Below are positions 16,425 through 25,372 of a DNA stretch of 64,000 nt, in pieces. Both the position numbers and the translations under genes were made by a program. Below the pieces are notes generated by a model. It worked only from the letters and a program-made list of their open reading frames with translations. It was not told the origin of the DNA and searched no databases. Each line of letters starts with the position of its first letter. Within the stretch, counting starts at the first letter, position 1. This DNA is from VGBK01 sp043810615 (GTDB lineage: Bacteria > Actinomycetota > Acidimicrobiia > Spongiisociales > UBA11373), in assembly GCA_043810615.1 (NCBI GenBank), contig JBDROA010000092.1, forward strand, positions 3,517 through 67,516, written 5' to 3'.

Positions 16425-18146
16425 GTGGCCGCAGGCCAGCGCTCCGGCGACGAGCTGGCGCAGACCATCAGGATGCTCGAGGAGGAGATCGCCATTCTCC
16501 GGCGGCGGCTCCAGGATGCCCCGCGCCGGGTGCGGGCACTCGAGGAGCGCTTGCTCGAGGCCAAAGGCCGGCTCTCCCAGGCGGTCTCCCAGAACGAGAG
16601 GCTCTCGGCCGCTCTCGCGGAGACCCGGGAGCAGCTGGCGCTGCTGCGCACCGAGGTCGACAAGCTCACCGCCCCACCCAACGTCTTCGGCATCATCGAC
16701 CGCGTCAACACGGACGGCACCATCGACGTCCTGACCGGCGGCCGCAAGCTGCGGGTGGGGGTGCAGCCTGCCATCGAGGTGAAGGAACTGGAGCGGGGCC
16801 AGGAGGTGCTGCTCAACGAGGCGATGAACGTGGTCGACGCGCGGGCGTTCGACCCGGCGGGAGAGGTGGCCACCGTCAAGGAGGTCATGGGCGACGGCCG
16901 GGTCATCGTGGTGGGGCCGGCCGGCGAGGAGCACGTGGTCGGACTCGCCGGGCCCATGATGGAGGCGCCCTTGCGAGTGGGCGACGCGGTGCGCCCGGAC
17001 GGGCGCAGCGGGCTCATCCACGAGAGGCTGGTGCGCCCCGAGGTCGAGGAGCTGGTCCTGGAGGAGATCCCCGACATCACCTACGAGCAGATCGGGGGTC
17101 TGGGGCCGCAGATCGAGACCATCCGCGACGCGGTCGAACTGCCCTACCTGCAGAAGCAGCTCTTCGAGGAGTACGGGCTCAGCGCTCCCAAGGGGGTGCT
17201 GCTCTACGGGCCGCCCGGCTGCGGCAAGACGCTGATCGCCAAGGCGGTGGCCAACAGCTTGGCCCGGGCGGTGGCTGCCAAGACCGGCTCGGCGGACGCG
17301 CGTTCGCACTTCCTCAACGTCAAGGGCCCGGAGCTGCTCAACAAGTACGTGGGGGAGACCGAGCGGCAGATCCGCCTCATTTTCGCCCGTGCCAAAGAGA
17401 AGTCGGATGAGGGGGTGCCGGTCATCGTATTCTTCGATGAGATGGACTCCCTGTTTCGCATCCGGGGGAGCGGGGTGTCGTCGGACGTGGAGCACACTGT
17501 GGTCCCGCAGCTGCTCTCCGAGCTCGACGGCGTCGAGGGCCTGAAGAACGTCATCGTGATCGGGGCCTCGAACCGGGAGGACCTCATCGATCCGGCCATC
17601 CTGCGCCCGGGGCGCCTCGACGTGAAGATCAAGATCGAGCGACCCGACGTGGCGGCGGCACGGGAGATCTTTGGCATCTACCTGAGGAGCACCCTGCCCT
17701 TGCCGAAGGACGAGCTCGTCGCCGCCGGTGACGACCCGGCGGTGCTGGTGGCGGCGATGATCAACCGGGTGATCGAGGCCATGTACTCGTCCGCCGACGA
17801 GAACCGCTTCCTGGAGGTGACGTACGCCAGCGGCGACAAGGAGACCCTCTTCTTCCGGGACTTCGCCTCGGGAGCCATGATCGAGAACGTGGTGCGCCGG
17901 GCCAAGAAGGCGGCCATCAAGCGGGAGATCGCCGGGGGACAGCGCGGGGTGGGCACCGCCGACCTGGTGGAGGCGGTGCGCCAGGAGTTCCGCGAGCACG
18001 AGGACCTGCCCAACACCACCAACCCCGACGACTGGGCCCGCATCTCAGGCAAGAAGGGAGAGCGCATCGTGTACGTGCGCACCCTGGTTGGGGGCGACAC
18101 CCCCCATCGCTCCATCGAGGCCATCAGCACGGGCCAGTACCTGTGA
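16425..18146 (+). CDS. mpa: Proteasomal AAA+ ATPase Mpa/ARC
   Basis: Hexameric unfoldase that recognises pupylated proteins and threads them into the 20S core. Domains: N-terminal coiled coil that binds Pup (about 8-80), tandem OB folds (about 83-220), AAA+ module with Walker A GPPGCGKT (about 262), Walker B VIVFFDEMDSLF (about 335), then GSGVSSDVEHTVV and RPGRLDVKIKIERPD. The C-terminus GQYL is the conserved proteasome-docking tail with penultimate tyrosine. GTG 16425 is preferred because promoter and ribosome site lie directly upstream and earlier starts would lie inside the promoter. 573 residues, a normal length. GTGA overlap with dop. Confidence 0.97.
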   Translation: MAAGQRSGDELAQTIRMLEEEIAILRRRLQDAPRRVRALEERLLEAKGRLSQAVSQNERLSAALAETREQLALLRTEVDKLTAPPNVFGIIDRVNTDGTIDVLTGGRKLRVGVQPAIEVKELERGQEVLLNEAMNVVDARAFDPAGEVATVKEVMGDGRVIVVGPAGEEHVVGLAGPMMEAPLRVGDAVRPDGRSGLIHERLVRPEVEELVLEEIPDITYEQIGGLGPQIETIRDAVELPYLQKQLFEEYGLSAPKGVLLYGPPGCGKTLIAKAVANSLARAVAAKTGSADARSHFLNVKGPELLNKYVGETERQIRLIFARAKEKSDEGVPVIVFFDEMDSLFRIRGSGVSSDVEHTVVPQLLSELDGVEGLKNVIVIGASNREDLIDPAILRPGRLDVKIKIERPDVAAAREIFGIYLRSTLPLPKDELVAAGDDPAVLVAAMINRVIEAMYSSADENRFLEVTYASGDKETLFFRDFASGAMIENVVRRAKKAAIKREIAGGQRGVGTADLVEAVRQEFREHEDLPNTTNPDDWARISGKKGERIVYVRTLVGGDTPHRSIEAISTGQYL

Positions 18147-19660
18147 GCCTCGCGGTCCACAAGGTCCTCGGGACGGAGACCGAGTTCGGCATCACGGTAC
18201 GCGGACGGCCGGGGTACGACCCGGCCACGGCGAGCAGCCTGGTGGTGGCGGCCTACGCCGGCCCCCGGCGCATTCGCTGGTCCTACGACGGGGAGACGCC
18301 GGGCCGCGACGCTCGGGGGTTCGGGAACGGCTCCGCCGACTTCGACAGCGGCATGCTCAACGCGGTGCTGCCCAATGGGGCCCGGCTGTACGTCGATCAC
18401 GCTCACCCCGAGTTCTCCACCCCGGAGTGCTTCGACCCCCTGGAGGCCGCGCTCTACGACAAGGCGGGAGAGTTGGTCCTGGCCCGGGCGGCGGCCGCCG
18501 CCCAAGGCGCTCTGGGCCCGGGAGAGCGCCTGCTCATCCACAAGAACAACAGCGACGGCAAGGGCAACTCCTACGGGGCCCACGAGAACTACCTCATGGC
18601 CCGTGGGGTGCCGTTCGGGGACGTGGTGGCACATCTGACCGCCTTCCTGGTGACCCGCCAGGTGTTCACCGGGGCGGGAAAGGTTGGGAGCGAAAACGGC
18701 CGTCCGGCCGTGCCTTTCCAGCTCAGCCAGCGCGCCGACTTCTTCGAGGAGGAGGTGGGGCTGGAGACCACACTCAAGCGGCCCATTGTCAACACCCGCG
18801 ATGAGCCCCACGCCGACCCGGGGATCTACCGGCGGCTGCACGTGATCGCCGGTGACGCCAACCTGTCGGAGAAACAGATCCTCCTGAAGCTGGGGAGCAC
18901 CGCCCTGGTGTTGGCGGCGCTCGAGGCCGGGGCGCTGGGGCGGCCGCTCCTCCTGAAGGACCCGGTGGGGGCCATGTGGCGGATCAGCCACGATCCGGGG
19001 CTGCGGCAGACCGTGCGGCTTGGCGGGGGGAAGAGCATCACCCCCCTAGAAGTGCAGCGTGAGTACCTCGCGCGGGTGCGCGACTACGCGGCCGCGGCCG
19101 ATACCGGCCCGGTGCAACTGCAGGTGCTGGGCCTCTGGGAGGAGGTTCTGGAGGCCCTGGAAAGCGACCCCCTGTCCACCTCGGGCTACCTGGACTGGGC
19201 CGCCAAGCTGGCGCTGCTCGAGGGTTACCGCGAGCGCGACGGGTTGCCCTGGTCGCATCCCAAGCTGCGCCTGCTCGACCTGCAGTACCACGACGTCGAC
19301 CCGCAGCGAAGCCTGCACCGCCGCCTGGTCCAGGCCGGGCGCATGGAGAGACTGTTCACCGACGACGACGTCGAGCGCGCTACCACGGAGCCGCCGGAGC
19401 GGACCCGGGCCTACTTCCGGGGGCGCTGTCTGGCCCGGTTCGGGGAGGCGGTGGTCGCGGCCAATTGGGACTCCCTGATCCTCGACGTCGGGGAGGATGC
19501 GCTGAGACGGGTGCCTATGATGGACCCACTGCGCGGCGGCCGGGAGCGGGTGGCCGATCTCATCGATCGGTCCGCCTCGCCTGCCGATCTGGTCCGAGCC
19601 CTCGGAGGAGCCAATGGCCGAACAGGAACGCAAGCAGCGCCGCCGGAGCGGGCCCTCTGA
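18143..19660 (+). CDS. dop: Pup deamidase/depupylase
   Basis: Deamidates the C-terminal Gln of Pup to Glu so that PafA can ligate it, and removes Pup from substrates. Member of the carboxylate-amine ligase fold: GTETEFGI at the N-terminus with the nucleotide-binding Glu, catalytic Asp region RLYVDHAHPEFSTPE, HKNNSDGKGNSYGAHENYL and NTRDEPHAD. The insert between about residues 24 and 65 (PGYDPATASSLVVAAY onward) matches the Dop-specific loop absent from PafA, which separates it from the paralogue 2 kb downstream. 505 residues. The last 47 nt overlap pup. Confidence 0.96.
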   Translation: MSLAVHKVLGTETEFGITVRGRPGYDPATASSLVVAAYAGPRRIRWSYDGETPGRDARGFGNGSADFDSGMLNAVLPNGARLYVDHAHPEFSTPECFDPLEAALYDKAGELVLARAAAAAQGALGPGERLLIHKNNSDGKGNSYGAHENYLMARGVPFGDVVAHLTAFLVTRQVFTGAGKVGSENGRPAVPFQLSQRADFFEEEVGLETTLKRPIVNTRDEPHADPGIYRRLHVIAGDANLSEKQILLKLGSTALVLAALEAGALGRPLLLKDPVGAMWRISHDPGLRQTVRLGGGKSITPLEVQREYLARVRDYAAAADTGPVQLQVLGLWEEVLEALESDPLSTSGYLDWAAKLALLEGYRERDGLPWSHPKLRLLDLQYHDVDPQRSLHRRLVQAGRMERLFTDDDVERATTEPPERTRAYFRGRCLARFGEAVVAANWDSLILDVGEDALRRVPMMDPLRGGRERVADLIDRSASPADLVRALGGANGRTGTQAAPPERAL

Positions 19661-19808
19661 GGAAGGCACGCAGGGCGTCGCCACCCCGCGCGGGGTCGGG
19701 GGAGAACTGGCGGGGCAAATCGACGACCTCCTCGATGAGATCGATTCGGTGCTCGAGGAGAACGCCGAGGAGTTCGTCAGGAACTACGTGCAGAAGGGGG
19801 GCCAGTGA
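19614..19808 (+). CDS. pup: Prokaryotic ubiquitin-like protein Pup
   Basis: Sixty-four-residue disordered tag covalently joined to lysines of target proteins. The C-terminal half IDDLLDEIDSVLEENAEEFV forms the helix that zips onto the Mpa coiled coil, and the tail ends in GGQ. Ending in Gln rather than Glu means Dop must deamidate it before ligation, consistent with dop next door. ATG 19614 lies inside the dop 3' end; the stop overlaps the prcB GTG (GTGA). Confidence 0.97.
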   Translation: MAEQERKQRRRSGPSEEGTQGVATPRGVGGELAGQIDDLLDEIDSVLEENAEEFVRNYVQKGGQ

Positions 19809-20599
19809 CCGAGGCGCGGGCCGGGGGCCTGCCCTGGGACGCGGTCGTCCCGGCGGCGAGCTTCACCGCCCTGTTGCGCTCCCGCGGTTTGGAGCCGCGC
19901 TGGACCCTTCCCGCCGAAGCCGCCGCCCTGGAGGCGCCTGAAGGCACCACGGTGCTTGCCTTCCGTTACGCCGACGGGGTGCTCATGGCCGGGGACCGGC
20001 GGGCCACCGCCGGCAACGTGATCGCGCACCGCAACCTCCAGAAGGTCTTCCCGGCCGACGGCCTGTCGGCCGTGGCCATCTCCGGCACCGCCGGTATCGC
20101 CATCGAGCTCATCCGCCTCTTCCAGACCGAACTGGAGCACTACGAGAAGCTCGAAGGCAGCCGCCTGAGCCTCGAGGGCAAGGCCAACCACCTGGCCGCA
20201 ATGGTCCGGGCCCAGCTTCCCATGGCCTTCCAGGGCCTGATGGTGGTGCCCGTGTTCTGCGGCTTCGACGAGGGCGCCGGGCGGGGCCGGCTGTACAGCT
20301 ACGACGTCGTCGGGGGCCGCTACGAGGAGACCGACTTCACCGCCACCGGATCCGGTGGGCCGTACGCCAAGGCCCACCTGCGCGGCGCCTTCCGGGAAGG
20401 GCTCGGAGAGGACGACGCCCTGCGGGTGGCGGTCGAGGCGCTCGTGGCCGCCGCCGAAGAGGACTCGGCCACCGGGGGCCCCGACCTGCAGCGGGGCATC
20501 TACCCCAACGTGGTGGTGATCACGGCGGAGGGATACCGGGAGGTGGCCGAGGACCGGGTGGCCGATGCCGCCCGTCGGGCGATGGGAGAGGTGCGATGA
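19805..20599 (+). CDS. prcB: 20S proteasome beta subunit
   Basis: Catalytic subunit of the proteasome core (264 residues). A 47-residue propeptide ends at APEG, and self-cleavage would expose Thr48 (TTVLAFRYADGVLMAGDRRAT) as the N-terminal nucleophile; the Asp of GDRRAT and the Lys of NLQKVFP complete the usual active site. SGTAGIA and TATGSGGPYAKA are family patterns. GTG start overlaps the pup stop and the TGA overlaps the prcA ATG, so tag, beta and alpha subunits are co-translated. Confidence 0.97.
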   Translation: MTEARAGGLPWDAVVPAASFTALLRSRGLEPRWTLPAEAAALEAPEGTTVLAFRYADGVLMAGDRRATAGNVIAHRNLQKVFPADGLSAVAISGTAGIAIELIRLFQTELEHYEKLEGSRLSLEGKANHLAAMVRAQLPMAFQGLMVVPVFCGFDEGAGRGRLYSYDVVGGRYEETDFTATGSGGPYAKAHLRGAFREGLGEDDALRVAVEALVAAAEEDSATGGPDLQRGIYPNVVVITAEGYREVAEDRVADAARRAMGEVR

Positions 20600-21270
20600 C
20601 CGTCCCGTTCTACGTCCCGCCCGAGCAGCTCATGAAGGACCGGGCGGAGTACGCCCGCAAAGGCATCGCCCGTGGCAAGTCGATCGCGGCGGTGGAGTAC
20701 GCCGACGGCATTCTGCTGGTGGCGGAGAACCCCAGCGGCACTTTGCACAAGATCAGCGAGATCTACGACCGCATCGCCTTCGCCGGGGTGGGCAAGTACA
20801 GCGAGTTTGAGACGCTGCGGGTGGCCGGCATTCGCCACGCCGACCTCAAGGGGTTCTCCTACGCCCGCAGCGACGTCACCGCGAAGTCGCTGGCCAACGC
20901 CTATTGCCACGCCCTGGGCCAGATCTTCACGCAGGAAGTGAAGCCCTACGAGGTGGGAATAATGGTGGCCGAGGTGGGTGACTGCAGCGATGCCAATCTG
21001 CTCTTCAAGTTGACCTACGACGGCACCCTGAGCGCCGAGGACGACGTGGCGGCCATCGGCGGCCAGGAGGAGCAGCTCACCGCCCACCTGCGGCAGAGCT
21101 TCCGGCCCGACGCCACGCTCACCGAGGCGGTGCAGTGGGCGATCGCCGCCTTCCAGACGGCGAGCTCCCGCACCTTCCAGCCGAACGAGTGGGAGGCGGC
21201 GGTGGTCGATCGGCGGCTGGGGCGGCGCTCCTTCCGGCGGCTGGCCGCCGAGGAGATGGCCGGCCTCTAG
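20596..21270 (+). CDS. prcA: 20S proteasome alpha subunit
   Basis: Forms the outer gate rings of the core and the docking surface for the Mpa GQYL tail. The N-terminus (PFYVPPEQLMKDRAEYARKGIARGKSIAAVEYADGILLVAENPS) is typical of actinobacterial alpha subunits, followed by IYDRIAFAGVGKYSEFE. There is no catalytic Thr, as expected. 224 residues. Its TAG shares the tetranucleotide CTAG (21267-21270) with the stop codon of the convergent DUF2007 gene. Confidence 0.96.
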   Translation: MTVPFYVPPEQLMKDRAEYARKGIARGKSIAAVEYADGILLVAENPSGTLHKISEIYDRIAFAGVGKYSEFETLRVAGIRHADLKGFSYARSDVTAKSLANAYCHALGQIFTQEVKPYEVGIMVAEVGDCSDANLLFKLTYDGTLSAEDDVAAIGGQEEQLTAHLRQSFRPDATLTEAVQWAIAAFQTASSRTFQPNEWEAAVVDRRLGRRSFRRLAAEEMAGL

Positions 21271-21641
21271 GCCAGCCGGCTCAGCAGGCGCCAAACCAGC
21301 ACGGCGAGCATCCCCAGGGCGACGGCCGCCCACCAGGTTCGCATCCCCGCCCCGGAACCTGCCGCACCCGCGGGCTCGGCTCCTCCCCGAGGGGCGGTGT
21401 CGACTTCGCCGGGGACCGTGGCCTCCTCCAGGAGGCTCCGGGCATCATCGAGCTGGGCCGCGGGCACCCAGACCTCTGTGGCGGCCATCTCGCCGATGGT
21501 GAGCCGGTAGGGCCCGAGCGACTCGCCCCGCAGACGGGACTCGATGCCGGCCGAACGCAGCAGGGCGGCGCAGAGGTCGGCCGCCGCCGGGTCGGGCAGG
21601 GTGGCAAGGCGCACGAAGGGAGCGGGGGCCCGCGAGGTCAT
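21267..21641 (-). CDS. DUF2007-like protein with C-terminal membrane anchor
   Basis: Protein of 124 residues. The N-terminal half (FVRLATLPDPAAADLCAALLRSAGIESRLRGE, then EVWVPAAQLDDARSLLEEA) fits the small DUF2007/putative signal-transducing domain, which resembles a ferredoxin-like fold. A Gly/Ala-rich linker leads to one transmembrane helix at the end (TWWAAVALGMLAVLVWRLL). ATG 21641 has a TACCAT hexamer (complement of 21650-21655) 8 nt upstream, a leaderless layout. It sits on the opposite strand between prcA and pafA. Function unknown. Confidence 0.75.
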   Translation of the reverse strand: MTSRAPAPFVRLATLPDPAAADLCAALLRSAGIESRLRGESLGPYRLTIGEMAATEVWVPAAQLDDARSLLEEATVPGEVDTAPRGGAEPAGAAGSGAGMRTWWAAVALGMLAVLVWRLLSRLA

Positions 21642-21694
21642 CCCCGGGCATGGTATCGACCGGCCGGGCGTAGCCGGGAGCAACCCCGGCGGGG

Positions 21695-21700
21695 TACGCT
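21695..21700 (+). promoter_or_regulatory. -10 hexamer of leaderless pafA
   Basis: TACGCT ends 7 nt before the pafA GTG (21708). It is divergent from the DUF2007 gene, whose own -10 lies about 40 nt away on the other strand. Confidence 0.45.
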
Positions 21701-21707
21701 GCCCGCC

Positions 21708-23063
21708 GTGGAGCGCCGCATCGTCGGGATGGAGAACGAGTACGGAGTGACCTGCACCCTGCACGGGCAGCGTCGGCTCTCGCCCGACGAGGTGGCCCGC
21801 TACTTGTTCCGCCGGGTGGTGTCGTGGGGCCGCTCGTCGAACGTCTTCCTGGAGAACGGGGCGCGCCTGTACCTGGATGTGGGGAGCCACCCGGAGTACG
21901 CCACCCCCGAGTGCGACAGCCTCTACGAGTTGGTGGCCCACGACAAGGCCGGCGAGCGAGTGCTCGAGGGCCTGCTGCACTCCGCCGAAGGGCGCCTCGA
22001 AGAAGAAGGCATCCGGGGACAGGTGCACCTCTTCAAGAACAACACCGATTCGGCCGGCAACTCCTACGGGTGCCACGAGAACTACCTGGTGGCCCGCCAA
22101 GGCGACTTCCAGCAGATGCTCGACACGCTGATCCCGTTCTTCGTCAGCCGCCAGGTGTTCGCCGGCTCGGGCAAGGTGCTGCACACCTCCCGCGGCGCGG
22201 TGTTCTGCCTGGCGCAGCGGGCCGAGCACATCTGGGAGGGGGTTTCCTCGGCCACCACCCGCAGCCGGCCCCTCATCAACACGCGCGACGAGCCACACGC
22301 CGACGCCGAGCGCTACCGGCGGCTGCACGTGATCGCCGGCGACTCCAACATGAGCGAGTACGCCACCTACGCCAAGGTGGGGAGCACCCTCGCCCTGCTC
22401 CAGATGCTCGAAGAGGGGGTCGTCTTCCGCGACCTGAGCCTGGAGAACCCCATCCGGGCGCTGCGAGAGATTAGCCGCGACCTCAGTTGCCGGCGGCGGG
22501 TCCGCCTGGCCAACGGGCGGGAGCTATCGGCGCTGGACATCCAATGGGAGTACCTGGAACGGGTGCTGCGCTACTCCCGCGCCCATCCCTTCCCGCCCCA
22601 GGTCGAATCGGCGGTGGGGATGTGGGAGCACCTGCTCACCGGGCTGGAGAAGGACCCACTCTCGCTGCGCCGGGAGTGCGACTGGGTGGCGAAGTACCAC
22701 CTGGTCGAGGACTACCGCGCCCGGCGCCGACTGGAACTGGGCGACGCCCGGGTGGCCCTCCTCGACCTGGCCTACCACGACGTGACCCGGGAGCGGGGCC
22801 TCTATTACCTGCTGGAGCGGCGCGGGATGGTGGATCGGGTGGTCACCGACGAGGACGTCGGGCGCGCTCTGCTCAACCCGCCCCAGACCACTCGGGCCCG
22901 GCTGCGCGGCGAGTTCATCAAGGCGGCCAAGGCCGGCCAGCGCGACTTCACGGTGGACTGGGTGCACCTCAAGCTGAACGACCAGGCGCAGCGCACCGTG
23001 CTGTGCAAGGACACCTTCCGGGCCTTCGACGAGCGGGTAGACCGCCTCATCGCCGGGCTCTGA
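21708..23063 (+). CDS. pafA: Pup-protein ligase
   Basis: ATP-dependent ligase joining the C-terminal Glu of Pup to substrate lysines. It starts with the family signature ERRIVGMENEYGV, has the catalytic Asp in RLYLDVGSHPEYATPE, then LFKNNTDSAGNSYGCHENYL and NTRDEPHADAERYRRLHVI. 451 residues, the usual length, without the Dop loop. Start GTG 21708 is set by the conserved N-terminus; the longer open frame upstream has no coding character and no ribosome site. Separately promoted from the core operon, which would allow independent control of tagging. Confidence 0.97.
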   Translation: MERRIVGMENEYGVTCTLHGQRRLSPDEVARYLFRRVVSWGRSSNVFLENGARLYLDVGSHPEYATPECDSLYELVAHDKAGERVLEGLLHSAEGRLEEEGIRGQVHLFKNNTDSAGNSYGCHENYLVARQGDFQQMLDTLIPFFVSRQVFAGSGKVLHTSRGAVFCLAQRAEHIWEGVSSATTRSRPLINTRDEPHADAERYRRLHVIAGDSNMSEYATYAKVGSTLALLQMLEEGVVFRDLSLENPIRALREISRDLSCRRRVRLANGRELSALDIQWEYLERVLRYSRAHPFPPQVESAVGMWEHLLTGLEKDPLSLRRECDWVAKYHLVEDYRARRRLELGDARVALLDLAYHDVTRERGLYYLLERRGMVDRVVTDEDVGRALLNPPQTTRARLRGEFIKAAKAGQRDFTVDWVHLKLNDQAQRTVLCKDTFRAFDERVDRLIAGL

Positions 23064-23098
23064 ATCGGGCGTGCCTTCTCGCAGGGGGCGGCAGGGGA

Positions 23099-23104
23099 TA
23101 CAGT
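23099..23104 (+). promoter_or_regulatory. -10 hexamer of leaderless pafBC
   Basis: TACAGT ends 7 nt before ATG 23112; no ribosome site upstream. Suggests that pafB-pafC have their own promoter after pafA. Confidence 0.45.
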
Positions 23105-23111
23105 CGGACAG

Positions 23112-24035
23112 ATGCAGCGGGTCATAGAGCGCCTCCTCAATCTGCTCGCCTTCCTCCTCAACGCCGGGCGGCCGGTGACCGCCGACGAGATCCGTCACAC
23201 CGTGGCGGGGTACGGCCAGGAGGGGGACGAGGCCTTCCGGCGCACCTTCGAGCGCGACAAGGACCTGCTGCGCCAGTTGGGCATACCGCTGCGGCTGGCC
23301 CCCACCGACGCCTGGGAGGTGGAACAGGGCTATGTGGTGCGGGGCGAGGAGTACGCCTTGCCCGACCCGGGGCTCAGCGACGAGGAGCGGACCGCCCTTT
23401 GGCTGGCGGCCCAGGTGGTGCGGGTCGGCGGACAGGCTCCGGACCCGGCCGTCCTCTTCAAGCTGGGCGGGGCTCCCCCCGCCTTCACCGGAGCCACCCT
23501 GGGGGCCGACATCGGCGCGGTCTCGGACGACCTGGCGGAGTTGTTCGCCGCGGTGACCGAGGCCCGGCTCGTCTCGTTCACCTACAAGGGGAAGGAGCGC
23601 CGGGTGCGCCCCTACGGCCTGGTGCATCGGCGCGGGCACTGGTACCTGGTCGGGCCGCAGGCGGGCGAGAAGGAGGGTCGGGCCTTTCGCATCGACCGCC
23701 TCAGCGGCCTCGCGGTGGGCTCACGGCCGGGGGCCTTTTCCCGCCCGAAGGGCTTTCGCGCCGCCGACGCCGTGCCCGCCGTTCCTTGGGAGGCGGGGGA
23801 GGCCGGCATCGAAGTCGCCGTTCGCTTCGACCCCGCGGTCGCCTGGTGGGCCGGGCGCCAACTGACGGGGGACGCCGTGGTGGAGGAGGAGGCCGGCGGA
23901 GGCCTTCTCGCCCGCTTCTCGGTGGCGGCGCTGGATCCCTTCATCGGGTGGATGGTGGGGTTCGAGGACGCGGCCGAGGTGCTTTCCCCTCCCGAAGTGC
24001 GGCGGGCCCTCCTGGCCCACGTGGGTGAATCGTGA
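23112..24035 (+). CDS. pafB: WYL-domain transcriptional regulator PafB
   Basis: First half of the PafBC regulator, which in mycobacteria activates DNA-damage genes independently of LexA. Domains: winged helix at the N-terminus (RLLNLLAFLLNAGRPVTADEIRHTVAGY and RTFERDKDLLRQLGIP), WYL sensor domain around 150-215 (LVSFTYKGKERRVRPYGLVHRRGHWYLVGP ... AFRIDRLSGL), and a C-terminal WCX domain. 307 residues. GTGA overlap with pafC shows that the two form one functional unit. Confidence 0.93.
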   Translation: MQRVIERLLNLLAFLLNAGRPVTADEIRHTVAGYGQEGDEAFRRTFERDKDLLRQLGIPLRLAPTDAWEVEQGYVVRGEEYALPDPGLSDEERTALWLAAQVVRVGGQAPDPAVLFKLGGAPPAFTGATLGADIGAVSDDLAELFAAVTEARLVSFTYKGKERRVRPYGLVHRRGHWYLVGPQAGEKEGRAFRIDRLSGLAVGSRPGAFSRPKGFRAADAVPAVPWEAGEAGIEVAVRFDPAVAWWAGRQLTGDAVVEEEAGGGLLARFSVAALDPFIGWMVGFEDAAEVLSPPEVRRALLAHVGES

Positions 24036-24964
24036 GCCGCGAGCGCACCGCCGCCCGTCTCTCGCGCTTGCTGGGCATGCTCCCCTGGGTCATCGGCCAT
24101 CCCGGGGCCGAGGTTGGCGAGGTGTGCTCTCGCTTCGGGTACAGCCGGGCCGAACTGGCCCGCGACCTGGCCGCGGTCTTCGTGAGCGGTCTTCCCGGCT
24201 ACGGGCCCGGCGACCTCATGGTGGCCTACCTCGACGGCGACGAAGTGGTGGTCGATCTCGCCGACTACTTCGCCCGCCCGGTACGCCTCACCGCCGGCGA
24301 GGGCCTGGCCCTGCTGGCCGCCGGCATGGCGCTGGCTTCTTCGGGGGCCGCCCCGGAGGCGCTGAGCACCGCCGTCTCCAAACTCGCCGCGGTGCTCGTC
24401 CCCGACGACGGCACCCTGGCGGTGGGGCTGCCCGCTCCCCCGGAGGTGGTCGCCACCCTCGGCCGGGCTGCTGCCGGCGGCGAGGTGGTCCGGCTCACCT
24501 ACACCTCTCTGGGGCGGGGGAAGACCACGATGCGGCAGGTGGAACCGTGGCGGGTGTTCTCCACCCTCGGCAACTGGTACCTGAGCGGGCACTGCCGCCT
24601 GGCCGAAGGAGAGCGGGTCTTCCGCGTCGATCGCATCCGCGAGGCGTCGCTCACCGGGGAGCGGTTCACCCCCCCGGCCGAGTCGCCGCCGGCCGAAGTG
24701 CGCTACGCCCCGGCCGCAGACGACGTGTCGGCGCTGATCCGCCTCGGGCCGGGCGCGGAGTGGGTGGCGGACTACTACCCGGTCGAGGTGGTACGGCGCG
24801 AGGGGGACCGCGCGGTGGTGCGGTTCAGCGCCTCGGACCCGGCGGTCACGGCGCGGCTCCTCGTCCGCCTGGGGGGGATGGCCGACTTGCTGGAGGGTCC
24901 CGAAGTGGCTGCGGCGGCAGCCGACCTGCGGGCCCGAATCCGACGGCGCTACCGCACTGCCTAG
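24032..24964 (+). CDS. pafC: WYL-domain transcriptional regulator PafC
   Basis: Second half of PafBC (310 residues): N-terminal winged helix (LSRLLGMLPWVIGHPGAEVGEVCSRFGYSRAELARDLAAVFV), WYL domain (VVRLTYTSLGRGKTTMRQVEPWRVFSTLGNWYLSGH ... RVFRVDRI) and WCX C-terminus. In PafBC the WYL domains respond to single-stranded DNA and the complex helps RNA polymerase at damage promoters (family knowledge). GTG start overlaps the pafB stop. In mycobacteria tatA-tatC follow; here they do not. Confidence 0.93.
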   Translation: MSRERTAARLSRLLGMLPWVIGHPGAEVGEVCSRFGYSRAELARDLAAVFVSGLPGYGPGDLMVAYLDGDEVVVDLADYFARPVRLTAGEGLALLAAGMALASSGAAPEALSTAVSKLAAVLVPDDGTLAVGLPAPPEVVATLGRAAAGGEVVRLTYTSLGRGKTTMRQVEPWRVFSTLGNWYLSGHCRLAEGERVFRVDRIREASLTGERFTPPAESPPAEVRYAPAADDVSALIRLGPGAEWVADYYPVEVVRREGDRAVVRFSASDPAVTARLLVRLGGMADLLEGPEVAAAAADLRARIRRRYRTA

Positions 24965-25063
24965 CCCGATGTGACTATCCCGGCAATGGTCATTCAGGCC
25001 CCACTCAGGGTCTCCGATAAGCGCGACGAAGCGAGCCTACCGAGGCCCGGGAGAGTCGCCTAG

Positions 25064-25354
25064 ATGACCACCATCCGCACGTCCTGCCCGCTCTGCGGCG
25101 ATGTAGAACTGGCTCCCGTCGATCTGACGTTGCGCCTCACCCCTTGCCGGGGCACCGGGACGTACCAGTTCCGCTGCCCCCATTGCGAGCGGCTGCAACA
25201 GCGCCCGGCCAACCATCGCGTGGTCAGCATCCTGCTGGCCACGGGGGTGGCCTACGAGGTGGTGGACGATGCCGCCCCCATCAGCGAGCAGGAGATCAGC
25301 GAGTTCATGAGCGGCCTCGACCGGGAGAACTGGCGGGAGCACCTGCCCTCCTGA
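25064..25354 (+). CDS. Small zinc-ribbon protein
   Basis: Ninety-six residues with two cysteine pairs, CPLCG (residues 9-12) and CPHC (about 41-44), forming a probable zinc ribbon, followed by an acidic C-terminal helix (ISEQEISEFMSGLDRENW). Similar small proteins occur beside pafBC/helY in other actinobacteria, but no function is known to me. A purine-rich GGGAGAG precedes the ATG. It is not close enough to pafC (99 nt) to be clearly in that operon. Confidence 0.75.
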   Translation: MTTIRTSCPLCGDVELAPVDLTLRLTPCRGTGTYQFRCPHCERLQQRPANHRVVSILLATGVAYEVVDDAAPISEQEISEFMSGLDRENWREHLPS

Positions 25355-25372
25355 GCGGGCCGCACGCGAGCG

